64,000 bases of DNA from Oleiharenicola lentus (GCF_004118375.1 NZ_SDHX01000002.1:981001-1045000), one strand, 5' to 3'; positions 37,635 through 47,019 are shown, counted from the first letter of the stretch. Numbers and translations: made by a program. Notes: a model not told the origin generated them from the sequence alone.

Positions 37635-38504
37635 ATGGCAACCATCGCATTCATCGGCACGGGCGTGATGGGCCGCAGCATGGCGGGGCACCTCCTCGCC
37701 GCCGGCCACACGCTGCATGTCCACAACCGCACGCCGGCCAAAGCCCAGCCGCTGCTCGACGCCGGCGCCCGCTGGCACGCCACGCCCGGCGCGGCCGCCG
37801 CGGCGGCGGACTTCGTCTTCACCATCGTCGGCTTCCCTCAGGACGTGGAAGCCACCTACTTCGGCCCGGCCGGTGTTATCGCCGCCGCGAAGCCCGGCAC
37901 GGTGCTGGTGGACATGACCACCTCCAGCCCGGGCCTCGCGCGGCGCATCGCCGGGGCAGCGGCGGCCCAGGGGCTCGTCGCCCTCGACGCCCCGGTCACG
38001 GGCGGTGACGTGGGCGCCCGCGAGGCGCGGCTCTCGATCATGGTCGGCGGCGACGAGGCGGCGTTTGAGAAGACGCGTCCGCTCTTCGAGAAGATGGGCA
38101 AGATCGTCATCCGTCACGGCGGGCCCGGCGCCGGCCAGCTCTGCAAGCTCGCCAACCAGATCTCGATCGCGTCGGTCATGATGTCATGGTGCGAGGCGCT
38201 GACCTTCGCCCGGCGCGCCGGGCTCGACCCCGCGCGCGTGCTGGAGAGCATCGGCAGCGGCGCCGCCGGCAGCGTGGCGATGAGCGTGCTTGCGCCGCGC
38301 GCGCTCAAGGGCGACTTCGCGCCCGGTTTCTACGTGAAACATTTCCTCAAGGACCTGCGCCTCGCGCTCGACACCGCCGCCGAGCTGAAGCTCGACCTGC
38401 CCGGCACCCGGCAGGCGCAGCAGCTCTACGACGAGGTCGCCCGCCGCGGCGGCAACGACGACGGCACGCAGGCGCTGTTCCGGCTCTACGCGGAACGGGG
38501 GTGA
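37635..38504 (+). CDS. 3-hydroxyisobutyrate dehydrogenase-family oxidoreductase
   Basis: A 289-residue NAD-binding protein. The N-terminal Rossmann motif is IAFIGTGVMGRSMAGHL. Substrate/catalytic motifs are DAPVTGGDVGAREA and GAGQLCKLANQ, the latter carrying the catalytic Lys. The family reduces or oxidises beta-hydroxy acids such as tartronate semialdehyde or hydroxyisobutyrate; the exact substrate is not set. Ends at a hairpin shared with the convergent gene. Confidence 0.9.
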   Translation: MATIAFIGTGVMGRSMAGHLLAAGHTLHVHNRTPAKAQPLLDAGARWHATPGAAAAAADFVFTIVGFPQDVEATYFGPAGVIAAAKPGTVLVDMTTSSPGLARRIAGAAAAQGLVALDAPVTGGDVGAREARLSIMVGGDEAAFEKTRPLFEKMGKIVIRHGGPGAGQLCKLANQISIASVMMSWCEALTFARRAGLDPARVLESIGSGAAGSVAMSVLAPRALKGDFAPGFYVKHFLKDLRLALDTAAELKLDLPGTRQAQQLYDEVARRGGNDDGTQALFRLYAERG

Positions 38505-38522
38505 GTGAACGTCGGAATGGAG

Positions 38523-38542
38523 GGCTCAGCTCCCGCTGAGCC
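38523..38542. terminator. Hairpin between convergent dehydrogenase and repeat-protein genes
   Basis: ggctcagc-tccc-gctgagcc makes an 8-bp stem in a 110-bp gap between convergent genes. A further REP-like inverted word (ttcgacaagctcaagg) lies just after it. Confidence 0.55.
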
Positions 38543-38614
38543 GTTTCGACAAGCTCAAGGTCCCGAGCCTGTCGCGGGACCGCGGCCGATCAGGCGATGG
38601 GCCTTCCACCCGCC

Positions 38615-41152
38615 CTAACCCCGGCGCAGCGTGTTGATCCGCCCGGGGCTGTTCGGCGCCGGCGCCACCAACAACTGCTGCTGCACCTCGGCCGGCAGTG
38701 ATGAGCCGCGAATCCACGTCTCGGCGGCCGCGCGGTCCTGCTGCAGCCATTGCCGGCCGATCTGCTGCATGAGCCGCGTGCGCCGCTCGGCATTGGTCAC
38801 CAGGTCCAGCAGGAGCACCGCTTCCGCCGGCTGCTGATGGGCCAGCTGGTTGATGGGATTCTCGAGCATCTGGTCGCGACGCTCGCCGGCCGGCTGCGCC
38901 CCGACCCACTGCCGCGCGGTGTCGGGGTCCACGTTGAACCACTGGCCGGTGATCTGCTGGTAGATGTGAGCGGGCACCTGGCTTTCGGGCAGCGCGGCCA
39001 CCCACTGGATCGCGGCCGCCGGGTCGCGGTGGCCCCATTGCATCGCCACGTTCTGAATGACCTGGCTCTGAGTGTCGCCCAGGGGCAGCGAGGTCGCGTA
39101 TTCCGCCGCCAGCTCGACGTCGTGGTTGGCCACGCCGCTGATGAACGACTGCAAATAGGCATCGCGCGAGGGCCCCACCGGAATGCGCTCGACCTGCCGC
39201 AGCGCTCCGGCGGCATCCGCGTAACCCTGCTGCTGGCCGATCTGGCTGAGGAGTTGGGTCCGCGTCTGGCCGTCGGCCATGGTGACCGCGTAGTCGAAGG
39301 CCCCGGCCGGATCGCTTTGGATCCACTGGTAACCCACCTGCCCCATGACCTGCTGCTTGACCGCGCCTTCGGGCAGTCCGCGGATCCAGGTGGTGGCCGC
39401 AGACAGATCCTGTTGCGACCAGCTCAGGGCCACCTGCACCAAGGCGTTCTGCCGCGTCTGCCCCGCCGGCAAGGACTCGGCCAGAGCCAGCGCCTTCCCG
39501 GGATTTTGTCGTGCCAACTGGCCGGCCACGATGCCGGCGACCTGGTTGCGCAACGCGCCCGGCGCCAGTCCTGCAACCCAGTCGGCGGCGCCGGTTGGAT
39601 CGGCCATGGCGTATTGCGAGGCGATGTTGTGATAAACCTGAATCCGCTCCTGCCCGGCCGGCATGATGGCGGCGAGGCTGAGCGCGAGCTGCGGGTCCTC
39701 CTGGATGATCGGATGGATGACGCCCTGCAGGGCGCGACTGCGTGCCGCGCCGGCCGGGAGTTTCTGCACGTAGTCGAGGGCGGCCGCGCTGTCGCGCTGG
39801 GCGAGCTGGCCGAGGGCCTGTGCCAGCAGACCGTCACGTTCCCGCCCGGCGGGCAGGAGCTCGAGCCCGCCGAGCGCGCGCACCGGGTCGTTGTGCGCCC
39901 ACTGGCTGATGATGCCGTTCACCATGCCGGAACGCGCCTGGCCCGCGGGCAGCGTCAGCGCATAATCGAGGGCGGCACGCGGCTCCTTCTGGCCCCACTG
40001 GCTGACGACGGCGTTGAAGAACTGCTGCCGCTGCTGGCCGGCCGGCAACTGCTCGGCCGCGGCCAGCGCCGCGCGGACATCCTTCTGCGCCCATTGGTGG
40101 GCGATCGCCCAGATGCCGTTCTGCATGGCCTGGGGCGATGATTGCTGGCGCAACCAGGCAAACGCCGCGGCCGGATCCTTGGCCGCCCAGGCATTGGCCA
40201 GCGAATTGATCATCTGGAGCCCCGGGCTGCCTGGGCCAAATTGCGTGACGAATCGCGCGGCCTCCTCCGGGGAGGATTCGACCCAACGGTGAAGCACCGC
40301 ACCCATGGCCATCATCCGTTCCTGGGTGTTGTCCAGCGAGGCGGCCCAGCGCGCGGCGGCGGCGGGATCGCGCTGCGCCCAAATCTGCGCGATGCCCACG
40401 TAGGCATCGCGCCGGGCCTGGCCCGTGAGGGAGGCGGCGCTGGCGGCCGCCTCGGCGGGATTCGACGCCGCCCACGAGCGGTAAAGTCCGCTCTGATCAA
40501 AATCAGCGCGTCCGGCGACACCGGCCTGTTCGGCGAGCGCAAACATCGCCGCCGGATCATCGTCGGCGAGCTGCGCAAGGGCGGCGGACACGGCCTGGTC
40601 GCGCGTGCGGCCGGCAGGCAGTTTCAGCGCCCAATCGGCCAGCGGCCGGGGATCGGTGTAGGCCCAGCCATGGAAGACCGCCGCCAACGCCTGCTCGCGC
40701 TCGGATTCGACCGGGGTTTTTTCGGCGTGCGCCAGCGCCGCCGCCGCATCGCACTCCGCCCAGCGCGAATAAAAGGCGACGGTCAGCTGGTTCTTGGCGA
40801 GGGAGGGGCCGTGTTTGGCCAGCACGGCCAGCAGCGGGGGAAAATCCGGCGACTCCAGCGAGTTGATGATGATTTCCCAACGCTTGTTCATGCTCCAACG
40901 CCCGGTTTGGGCGGCGTGCTCGACGAGGGGAGTCACCTCCGCCACCGACGGCCTGCGGGTGAGGTCGAGGCGCTTGAGCGGCGCGTCGGTGAGGACGGGC
41001 TTGGGCAGGGGCGTCACCGCCCGGGCCGGGGAATCAGCCGCGGCGAGCGAGGGACTGGTCGCAGTAGCCGGTTTGCGCGAGCCAAGGAAATAACCGGCAC
41101 CGGCGGCGACGGTTGCCAGCAACGCCGCCAGCAGGATGATTTTGGGGTTCAT
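38615..41152 (-). CDS. Membrane-anchored repeat protein of W/DP/LPAG units
   Basis: An 845-residue protein with a single N-terminal hydrophobic anchor (IILLAALLATVAAGAGYFLG). From ~100 to the end it consists of about twenty repeats of ~32-36 residues, each containing W, a DPAAA-like turn and LPAGxxR (for example WGQKEPRAALDYALTLPAG). This fits an alpha-solenoid like TPR. Such proteins are common in Verrucomicrobia; function unknown, possibly scaffold or protein-protein contact in the periplasm. The ATG at 41152 starts the anchor. Confidence 0.8.
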   Translation of the reverse strand: MNPKIILLAALLATVAAGAGYFLGSRKPATATSPSLAAADSPARAVTPLPKPVLTDAPLKRLDLTRRPSVAEVTPLVEHAAQTGRWSMNKRWEIIINSLESPDFPPLLAVLAKHGPSLAKNQLTVAFYSRWAECDAAAALAHAEKTPVESEREQALAAVFHGWAYTDPRPLADWALKLPAGRTRDQAVSAALAQLADDDPAAMFALAEQAGVAGRADFDQSGLYRSWAASNPAEAAASAASLTGQARRDAYVGIAQIWAQRDPAAAARWAASLDNTQERMMAMGAVLHRWVESSPEEAARFVTQFGPGSPGLQMINSLANAWAAKDPAAAFAWLRQQSSPQAMQNGIWAIAHQWAQKDVRAALAAAEQLPAGQQRQQFFNAVVSQWGQKEPRAALDYALTLPAGQARSGMVNGIISQWAHNDPVRALGGLELLPAGRERDGLLAQALGQLAQRDSAAALDYVQKLPAGAARSRALQGVIHPIIQEDPQLALSLAAIMPAGQERIQVYHNIASQYAMADPTGAADWVAGLAPGALRNQVAGIVAGQLARQNPGKALALAESLPAGQTRQNALVQVALSWSQQDLSAATTWIRGLPEGAVKQQVMGQVGYQWIQSDPAGAFDYAVTMADGQTRTQLLSQIGQQQGYADAAGALRQVERIPVGPSRDAYLQSFISGVANHDVELAAEYATSLPLGDTQSQVIQNVAMQWGHRDPAAAIQWVAALPESQVPAHIYQQITGQWFNVDPDTARQWVGAQPAGERRDQMLENPINQLAHQQPAEAVLLLDLVTNAERRTRLMQQIGRQWLQQDRAAAETWIRGSSLPAEVQQQLLVAPAPNSPGRINTLRRG

Positions 41153-41216
41153 GACGTTTTGGCCCGTCGCGCCGCAGCAAGGCAAAGTCCGGCACCGCGC
41201 GCAAGCCGGGGCAGCA

Positions 41217-41639
41217 TCACAACGTTGGAACAGCCCCGCCCTTAGCCCGTTCCTCAGGCCACCGGTCTTTTTCGCACATCAGCGCAAACAGGTTCCCGTC
41301 GGGGTCGCGGAAAAACGAGGTCCACAGCTCGTGATCGGGCATCTTGGCCGTCAACCCGGGCGGGCGTTCTTCGCGGGCTCCGCGGGACTTGAGCGTTGCG
41401 TGAGCTGCGTCAATGTCGTCCACCAGGTAGTAAAACAGCGATGGCGCGTGATCGAGCTCCGGCGACGACGGCAGCGTGAGCATGAGCCGCACGCCGCCCA
41501 CGTCGAAGAACGAGAGGTTCGGTCCGGCATCGAAGAGATGCTTCAGCTCCACGACATCGCGATAGAAGGCAACCAGGGCCGGCACGCTCTTCGTGGTCAG
41601 GGCGATCTGCCGGATGCTTTTGACGGGCGCGGCGTTCAT
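41217..41639 (-). CDS. VOC/glyoxalase-superfamily protein
   Basis: A 140-residue protein with a VOC fold: IRQIALTTKSVPALVAFYRDV at the start and SFFRDPDGNLFALM at the end. The metal-binding positions of glyoxalase are not all obvious. Start ATG at 41639 is preferred. Function unknown, perhaps small-molecule resistance or a lyase/dioxygenase-like role. Confidence 0.82.
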   Translation of the reverse strand: MNAAPVKSIRQIALTTKSVPALVAFYRDVVELKHLFDAGPNLSFFDVGGVRLMLTLPSSPELDHAPSLFYYLVDDIDAAHATLKSRGAREERPPGLTAKMPDHELWTSFFRDPDGNLFALMCEKDRWPEERAKGGAVPTL

Positions 41640-41696
41640 GACAGACGGGAGGAACCGCAGTCTGTTCTTTGGTTGCGTGGTGCCAACCCGCAAATG

Positions 41697-42380
41697 TCAC
41701 GCCCCGTCCAGCTCGAGCGTCATCGCGCGGACGGGCTTGGGCCGGGGATCAAGCCGGTAGAGAGAGAGCGCGACCTTGAGCGGATCCTCGGCGAGCTTCG
41801 CGGAGAGTTCCTGGTCCTTGGCGGGGTGCTCGGGATCGAACACGTAGCGCCGGCCGTCGCGCCAGTATTCCAGCACCATGTGCCCCTGGCGCGCCCGCTC
41901 CGGATAAATCGCCAGCAAGCGCGCGCGTGTGGGCGGGTTCGGCTCGGCTTGCAAACGTTGCCATCGCGCCACCGCCGCGAGGAAGCAGTGATAAGGCGGC
42001 GGACGCGCCAGCGTGCCGAAGGGCGGACCGCCGGCCACCGCCGTGTAACGCCCCAGCCCCGGCTCGACCGCGCGCAGCAACGGCGCGAGATCAGCGCGGT
42101 CGGCTTCCGTGCGCCCAGCATAACGCGAGAGCGACTGCGTGCCGTCAAACTCGGTGTAGAGCCAGAGGATGCCCTGAAATTCCACCAGCAGCCCGTGAAA
42201 TTCCGCGGGATATCGGCTGCCGCGGCCGGGCCGTTCGTTTTCCAGCCGCAGGACCTGCGACCACACGCCCGGGCCGAGCATGGCCCGGGCCTGGAAGGCA
42301 GACTCCAACGACCCGGCCCCCAGCGCCGCCGGCAACAGCAGCGCGATGAGCAAACACCAGAGACGGGACGGGATCATCAC
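41697..42380 (-). CDS. Secreted protein, possible transglutaminase-like hydrolase
   Basis: A 227-residue exported protein. The signal is LWCLLIALLLPAALGAGS. Later, a Cys in PPYHCFLAAVARW, a His in GHMVLEYW and an Asp in YVFDPEHPAK are spaced as in transglutaminase-like cysteine hydrolases. This assignment is an inference from pattern only; overall family is not recognised. Confidence 0.5.
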   Translation of the reverse strand: MMIPSRLWCLLIALLLPAALGAGSLESAFQARAMLGPGVWSQVLRLENERPGRGSRYPAEFHGLLVEFQGILWLYTEFDGTQSLSRYAGRTEADRADLAPLLRAVEPGLGRYTAVAGGPPFGTLARPPPYHCFLAAVARWQRLQAEPNPPTRARLLAIYPERARQGHMVLEYWRDGRRYVFDPEHPAKDQELSAKLAEDPLKVALSLYRLDPRPKPVRAMTLELDGA

Positions 42381-42592
42381 CGGGCAAAACGCATTCGCCG
42401 CACCGGAGTTTTGCGTTTGCGACCGGGCGCGCCCCGGTCGCGACCAACCGCCACGTGCTCGCGATGATTCGCACGAGCGTCATAAGCCGGCCCGCCATCG
42501 GTTCCCGCCCGTGCAACCGGCCCGTCCCATCCGTGAAACCGCTTCACGCGCGATTGACTCCCGGCCGCCCTTGCACTCTCACTTGCGCTCCC

Positions 42593-42916
42593 ATGTCCCT
42601 CCCCACCCAGTTCACCGGCGTCACCGTCCACACCAAGGCCAACGTCTATTTCGACGGCAAGGTCGTCAGCCACACCGTGCTGATGCCCGACAGTGCCAAG
42701 AAGACCCTCGGGCTCATCTACCCCGGCAGCTACCACTTCGGCACGGGCGCGCCCGAGCGCATGGAGATCGTCGCCGGCGCCTGCCGCGTGACGCTCGACG
42801 GCTCGACCGCGGTGAAGGACTACGCCGCCGGCACCTACTTTGACGTGCCCGGCAAGAGCGGCTTCACCATCGAGGTGAAGTCCGGCCTCTGCGAATACAT
42901 CTGCTCGTTCCTGTAA
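42593..42916 (+). CDS. ppnP: Pyrimidine/purine nucleoside phosphorylase (PpnP)
   Basis: A 107-residue small protein of the former DUF1255 family. Characteristic features are KANVYFDGKVVSHTV, GLIYPGSYHFGT and ERMEIVAGACRV near the middle. PpnP is known to phosphorolyse a range of nucleosides to free base and ribose-1-phosphate. The ATG at 42593 gives close to the usual length. A strong hairpin follows the stop. Confidence 0.9.
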   Translation: MSLPTQFTGVTVHTKANVYFDGKVVSHTVLMPDSAKKTLGLIYPGSYHFGTGAPERMEIVAGACRVTLDGSTAVKDYAAGTYFDVPGKSGFTIEVKSGLCEYICSFL

Positions 42917-42928
42917 ACTGAACCGGCA

Positions 42929-42959
42929 GGAGGAGCCCGCGCGGAGCGCAGGCTCCTCC
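42929..42959 (+). terminator. Terminator after ppnP
   Basis: ggaggagcc/ggctcctcc arms with a 13-base GC-rich loop, right after the ppnP stop. No T-tract is seen, so confidence is moderate. Confidence 0.55.
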
Positions 42960-43009
42960 CCGACCCAATCCGGACTGGCCGGCCGGCCGCGTCAGGCTAT
43001 GGTAACGCC

Positions 43010-44158
43010 ATGCGCTTTCTGAAACCGCTCGCGTTCCTCGCCCTCGCCCTGTGCGCGACCCTCCTGCCGGCCACCGAACCGCTCGGCCCCGGCCTCTACG
43101 CCGAGTTCACCACGCCGCGCGGCGTGTTCGTCGCCGAACTCGACTACCAGCGCGTCCCGATGACCGTCACGAGCTTCGTTGGTCTCGCCGAGGGCACGAT
43201 CGCCGCGCGCGACGGCCAGCCGTTCTACACCGGCCTCAAGTGGTTCCGCGTGGTGCCGGGCTTTGTGATCCAAGGCGGGGACCCGGACCACTACGCCAAT
43301 CGCGACAACGACAAGGACACCGCGCACTACACGTTTCCCGATGAATTTGTCCCCGGCCGGCACCACGATGCCGCCGGCGTGCTCTCGATGGCCAACGCGG
43401 GGCCCGACACCAACTCGACGCAGTTCTTTGTCACACTCGGCGACAGCACGCGCCTGAACTACCTGCACAGCGTCTTCGGCCGCGTGCACCTCGGGCTCGA
43501 GGTGCTGCCCCTGGTGCAGGCGGACGATCCCTTCAGCATCCGCATCATCCGCGTCGGCGAGGCCGCGCGGGCCTTCCAGGCCGACGCAGCGACCTTCCAG
43601 GCCCTCGTGGCCAAGGCGAAGAAGTATTCCGGCGCCGCCGAGCCCGGCCCGACCGCGCACTTCGACGATCCCGACAAGCTGATCCCCGCCGAGCCCCCGC
43701 GCGCGAAGGCCTTCAACTTCAAACTCGCCAACTACGAGCGCGCCACCGGCCGGAAGATCTTCGCCCGCCTCTCCGGCTCGGCGCCGCCCGCGGCGGAGGA
43801 CGAGCTGGCCGGGGCTTACATGAAAGCGCTCGCCACCAAGCTCGGCACGGTCCGCGACGGCGTGCTGGTCGCGTTCTTCGCGCCCGACGATTGGCGCGTG
43901 TGGATCGGCGACGACCTCGTGCCGGTCTTCCTCGGCCGGCCGGTCGCCGACGGCGACCTCGGCGAGGGCGGCAAGCTGCATGACGCCAAGGAGGCGCTCC
44001 TCACCGCCGCGCTCAAAGCCGGTGATGAAGCCTACGCCGCCCAGAAAGCGTCGGCGGAAAAATCCGGCCGCGAGCCGCCGCCACCGGCCCAGCACCTCAA
44101 ACTGCAGGTGGACGCCCTGCTCGACGCGCTGCTGTTGCGTTTTGAGCCGAAGCGCTGA
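43010..44158 (+). CDS. Cyclophilin-type peptidyl-prolyl isomerase
   Basis: A 382-residue exported isomerase. A signal peptide occupies ~1-22. The cyclophilin domain (~27-185) has TSFVGLAEGT, WFRVVPGFVIQGGDP, GVLSMANAGPDTNSTQFFVTL and FGRVHLGLEVL. The C-terminal ~190 residues form an extra uncharacterised region ending in KRxx-rich sequence. It probably aids folding of exported proteins. The FKBP gene follows 14 bp after its stop. Confidence 0.88.
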   Translation: MRFLKPLAFLALALCATLLPATEPLGPGLYAEFTTPRGVFVAELDYQRVPMTVTSFVGLAEGTIAARDGQPFYTGLKWFRVVPGFVIQGGDPDHYANRDNDKDTAHYTFPDEFVPGRHHDAAGVLSMANAGPDTNSTQFFVTLGDSTRLNYLHSVFGRVHLGLEVLPLVQADDPFSIRIIRVGEAARAFQADAATFQALVAKAKKYSGAAEPGPTAHFDDPDKLIPAEPPRAKAFNFKLANYERATGRKIFARLSGSAPPAAEDELAGAYMKALATKLGTVRDGVLVAFFAPDDWRVWIGDDLVPVFLGRPVADGDLGEGGKLHDAKEALLTAALKAGDEAYAAQKASAEKSGREPPPPAQHLKLQVDALLDALLLRFEPKR

Positions 44159-44172
44159 GATTGTCCGGTCGC

Positions 44173-44694
44173 ATGCGCACCTACGGCATCCTTCTCATCC
44201 TCGGCGTTATCCTGATCTTCATCGCCTGGCAGGCCCGCACCGGTGTGTTCCGCCGCGCCGATCCCGGTGAACCCGCCAACAAATACATGCGGCAGGTGCT
44301 GGAGAACCCGCAGCTCAGCGAGGCCGACGCCGCCGTGCTCCGCGAGCAATACGGCACCGCGCATGTGAATCCCTCGGGCCTCCGCTACCTCGTGCGCCAG
44401 CCCGGCGAGGGCCAGCCCCCCTCGCTCGGTGCGCAGGTCCTCGCGCACTACGAAGGCTACCTGCTCGACGGCCGGAAATTCGACAGCTCGCGCGACCGCG
44501 GCGCGCCCTTCGCCTTCCGCGTCGGCACCGGCGCCGTCATCAAGGGGTGGGACGAGGCTTTTCAAGGCATGAAAAAGGGCGAGAAGCGCACGCTGCTGAT
44601 CCCGTGGTGGCTCGGCTACGGCGAGCAGGGCAAAGGCATGATCCCGCCGCGCGCGACCCTGCGCTTCGAGGTCGAGCTGCTGGAGATCCGGTAA
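44173..44694 (+). CDS. FKBP-type peptidyl-prolyl isomerase, membrane-anchored
   Basis: A 173-residue isomerase with an N-terminal anchor (ILLILGVILIFIAW). The FKBP domain follows, with VLAHYEGYLLDGRKFDSS, VIKGWDEAFQGMKKGEKR and RATLRFEVELLEI. The ATG at 44173 is taken as start; a TTG 12 bp earlier is in frame. It pairs with the cyclophilin gene upstream, so both probably act in the periplasm. Confidence 0.9.
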   Translation: MRTYGILLILGVILIFIAWQARTGVFRRADPGEPANKYMRQVLENPQLSEADAAVLREQYGTAHVNPSGLRYLVRQPGEGQPPSLGAQVLAHYEGYLLDGRKFDSSRDRGAPFAFRVGTGAVIKGWDEAFQGMKKGEKRTLLIPWWLGYGEQGKGMIPPRATLRFEVELLEIR

Positions 44695-44715
44695 AGGCAG
44701 GATTGCTCTGGAACT

Positions 44716-44743
44716 GGAGGCGGGGTGAGGGCACCCCGCCTCC
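44716..44743. terminator. Terminator hairpin between convergent FKBP and YgjP-like genes
   Basis: ggaggcggggt-ga-gggcaccccgcctcc (arms ggaggcgggg and ccccgcctcc) between convergent genes. Strong stem, weak T-run. Confidence 0.6.
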
Positions 44744-44755
44744 ACAGGTTTCACC

Positions 44756-45421
44756 TCACAACCCCAGCAGCGATCCCTCGTGCTTCAGCCAGCGCTCGGC
44801 CTCGCGCCAGGCGGGAAAATATTCCTCCACCTGCGCCCAGAAACGGTCCGAGTGGTTCATCTGCCGCAGGTGCGCGAGCTCATGGCAGATGATGTAGTCG
44901 CGCACGCTTTCCGGCGCCTGCACGAGGCGCCAGTTGAGCGAAATGGTGCCGCCGACGGAGCAGGAACCCCAGCGCGAGCGCTGGTTGCGCACGGTCACCT
45001 GCTTCACGTCGGCCCCCTTCTCGGCGGCGAGCTCCCAGGTGCGCGCCGGCAGTTCGATCTTCGCCCGGCGGGCAAACTGCGCCTCCAGCACCGCGCGCAG
45101 ATCACCTTCCAGCGCGCGCACGGGAAATACGTCCGACGCGAGACAGACCTTGGGCGCCTCACCCACCGCCGCGGCGCGGATTTCCGTCATCTCGCCCCGC
45201 CACAACACGGACGTGCCGATCGTCCAAGAAACCGCCGGACGCGGGCGCCGGGCTTGCCGCGCCCGCGCGCGGGCCAGCCAGTCCTGATGCTGCGCGACAA
45301 ATTCCCGCGCTTCCCGTTCGGAGCCGCGCGCCGGGATCGTGACCGCGGCCACGCCGTCCTTGCGCAGCGTGAGCCGGTAGGAACGGGCCCGGACGCTGCG
45401 CTTGAAGACCATTTCCGGCAT
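44756..45421 (-). CDS. YgjP/DUF45-family metallopeptidase-like protein
   Basis: A 221-residue protein. The zinc motif HELAHLRQMNHSDRFW is intact near the C-terminus, preceded by RNQRSRWGSC, diagnostic of the YgjP-like family. Function of the family is uncertain; the motif indicates a zinc peptidase. The ATG at 45421 gives the usual N-terminus VFKRSVRAR; a slightly later ATG is possible. Confidence 0.88.
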   Translation of the reverse strand: MPEMVFKRSVRARSYRLTLRKDGVAAVTIPARGSEREAREFVAQHQDWLARARARQARRPRPAVSWTIGTSVLWRGEMTEIRAAAVGEAPKVCLASDVFPVRALEGDLRAVLEAQFARRAKIELPARTWELAAEKGADVKQVTVRNQRSRWGSCSVGGTISLNWRLVQAPESVRDYIICHELAHLRQMNHSDRFWAQVEEYFPAWREAERWLKHEGSLLGL

Positions 45422-45697
45422 GGTCCCGCTCACCAAAGCTGCGTTTTCCAAATTCAATGCCGCGGAGATAGGGACAAACACCCAGGCTGACGAGTCCGAA
45501 GGGACTGGAGGCCGCGACTTCACCCGCAGTCTGCGTATTCTTACGCACAAGCGCGGAATATTTTTTCTTCCGACGAAACCTGGGGGTGTTTTCATCGTCG
45601 CTCTGGCATCACCGCACAACGCTTGCGCCTAGTTTTGTCGCTCCATGCTTGCGGCGGTGACCAAACCGACTCTACTCTCCCGCCTCGCTACCCACTG

Positions 45698-46207
45698 ATG
45701 TCCGGTTTACTTCGCAATCATCCGACTTTCCGCCGTGCGCGGGCTTTCACGATCGTGGAAGTCATGGTCGTGGTTGCGATCATCGGATTCTTGGCGGCGG
45801 CGGGTTTGCCCGGCTACCGGCATCTCACGATGCGGTCAAAGGTCACGGCGCTCGAAAACGACCTGCGTCAGTTTGCGACCGTGGTTCAAACTTTCGCCCT
45901 CCAGAACGGCCGCTGGCCCGCCGACGGTGATCCGCAAACGATCCCGGCCGATCTCGTTGCCTCCATTTCGCCCAACTTTGCCCAGAAAACCCCGATCGGC
46001 GGCGTTTATAAGTGGAATTACGACATTCCCGCCGACGGCGTGACCGCCAAAGCCGCCATCGTGGTGCAGACCGCCTCCGGCAATCCCGTCACGGACGACG
46101 AGGCCCTGTTCCTGATGATCGACAAGCAAATGGACGACGGCGTCCTTGAAACCGGCAACATCCAGGTCGGCTCGACCAATTCCCTGGTGTTCATCATCGA
46201 GAAATGA
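45698..46207 (+). CDS. Type IV prepilin-like (pseudopilin) protein
   Basis: A 169-residue protein with a class III signal: a basic leader (RNHPTFRRARA), cleavage before Phe, then FTIVEVMVVVAIIGFLAAAG with the conserved Glu at +5. The C-terminal part is a beta domain resembling type II secretion pseudopilins. It is coupled by 4 bases to the next gene. Divergent from the YgjP-like gene. Confidence 0.9.
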   Translation: MSGLLRNHPTFRRARAFTIVEVMVVVAIIGFLAAAGLPGYRHLTMRSKVTALENDLRQFATVVQTFALQNGRWPADGDPQTIPADLVASISPNFAQKTPIGGVYKWNYDIPADGVTAKAAIVVQTASGNPVTDDEALFLMIDKQMDDGVLETGNIQVGSTNSLVFIIEK

Positions 46208-47007
46208 GCGGTCCCTATCGCATCACCCTCATTCACCTGACCGCCGATGCCTCGGCGGTGGCGCCGGCCTCGGAACGGCTCGACCACGGCGGCAACCAGC
46301 CGCTGGAGGAAGTCATCCGCCTGACCGGGAAGCTCGCCAAGATCGACCAGTCCGCAAGTGTCGGCACGGAGCCGGGTCTGGTGGTGCAGCGCGGCGACAA
46401 GTCCTACCGCATCGTCGCCCATCAGGGGCGCATCCGCATCCACAAGAGCATTTCGCTGTTCGACGATTTCTGGACCATCGACAGCCCGGCCGAGCTGGCC
46501 AACCTCCCGCCGTTCCATCCCACGGCGCCCAGCAGCGGTTCCCGTCCGCCGATCCGTGCGCGCGGCAACGCCAAGCAGTCCAGCCCGCTGAAATCCGCCG
46601 CCGAGGTCATCGGCCTGTTCGCCGTCGCCGTGATCCTCGTCGCCGTCGGCCTGCGTTTCGGCCTCCCGCAAAAACGCCTGAGCGACCTCCCCGACGACAT
46701 CACGCTCATCAGCTCGCCGAGCGAGAGCGCCTCCGTTTTCGCCACCGTTGCCGGCAGCTACGCCACGGGCAAGGCGCCCGGCAACAATCTCGTCATTATC
46801 CAGTCCGACGGTCGCGTGCTCCTGACCTCAATCGGCAAGGACGGCAAGCCGGGCCTCCCACGCGTGGACGAGCAGGCTCGCGCCGGCCGACGTGGCAGCA
46901 TCGCCTGCGTGATCACTTCCTTCGGCATTATTGCCGGCACCGAGCCGCCCGAGGCCATCAACGTCGGTCGCTTCCAATACCGCCGCGCCCAGCTGGCGGT
47001 GCAGTAA
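46204..47007 (+). CDS. Hypothetical membrane protein coupled to pseudopilin
   Basis: A 267-residue protein with one hydrophobic segment at ~137-155 (AEVIGLFAVAVILVAVGL), a soluble N-terminal part and a C-terminal beta-rich part. It overlaps the pseudopilin by four bases, so the two are probably one unit. No family is recognised; it may assist pilin-like function. Confidence 0.65.
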   Translation: MSGPYRITLIHLTADASAVAPASERLDHGGNQPLEEVIRLTGKLAKIDQSASVGTEPGLVVQRGDKSYRIVAHQGRIRIHKSISLFDDFWTIDSPAELANLPPFHPTAPSSGSRPPIRARGNAKQSSPLKSAAEVIGLFAVAVILVAVGLRFGLPQKRLSDLPDDITLISSPSESASVFATVAGSYATGKAPGNNLVIIQSDGRVLLTSIGKDGKPGLPRVDEQARAGRRGSIACVITSFGIIAGTEPPEAINVGRFQYRRAQLAVQ

Positions 47008-47019
47008 GCCAGGCTGCGG

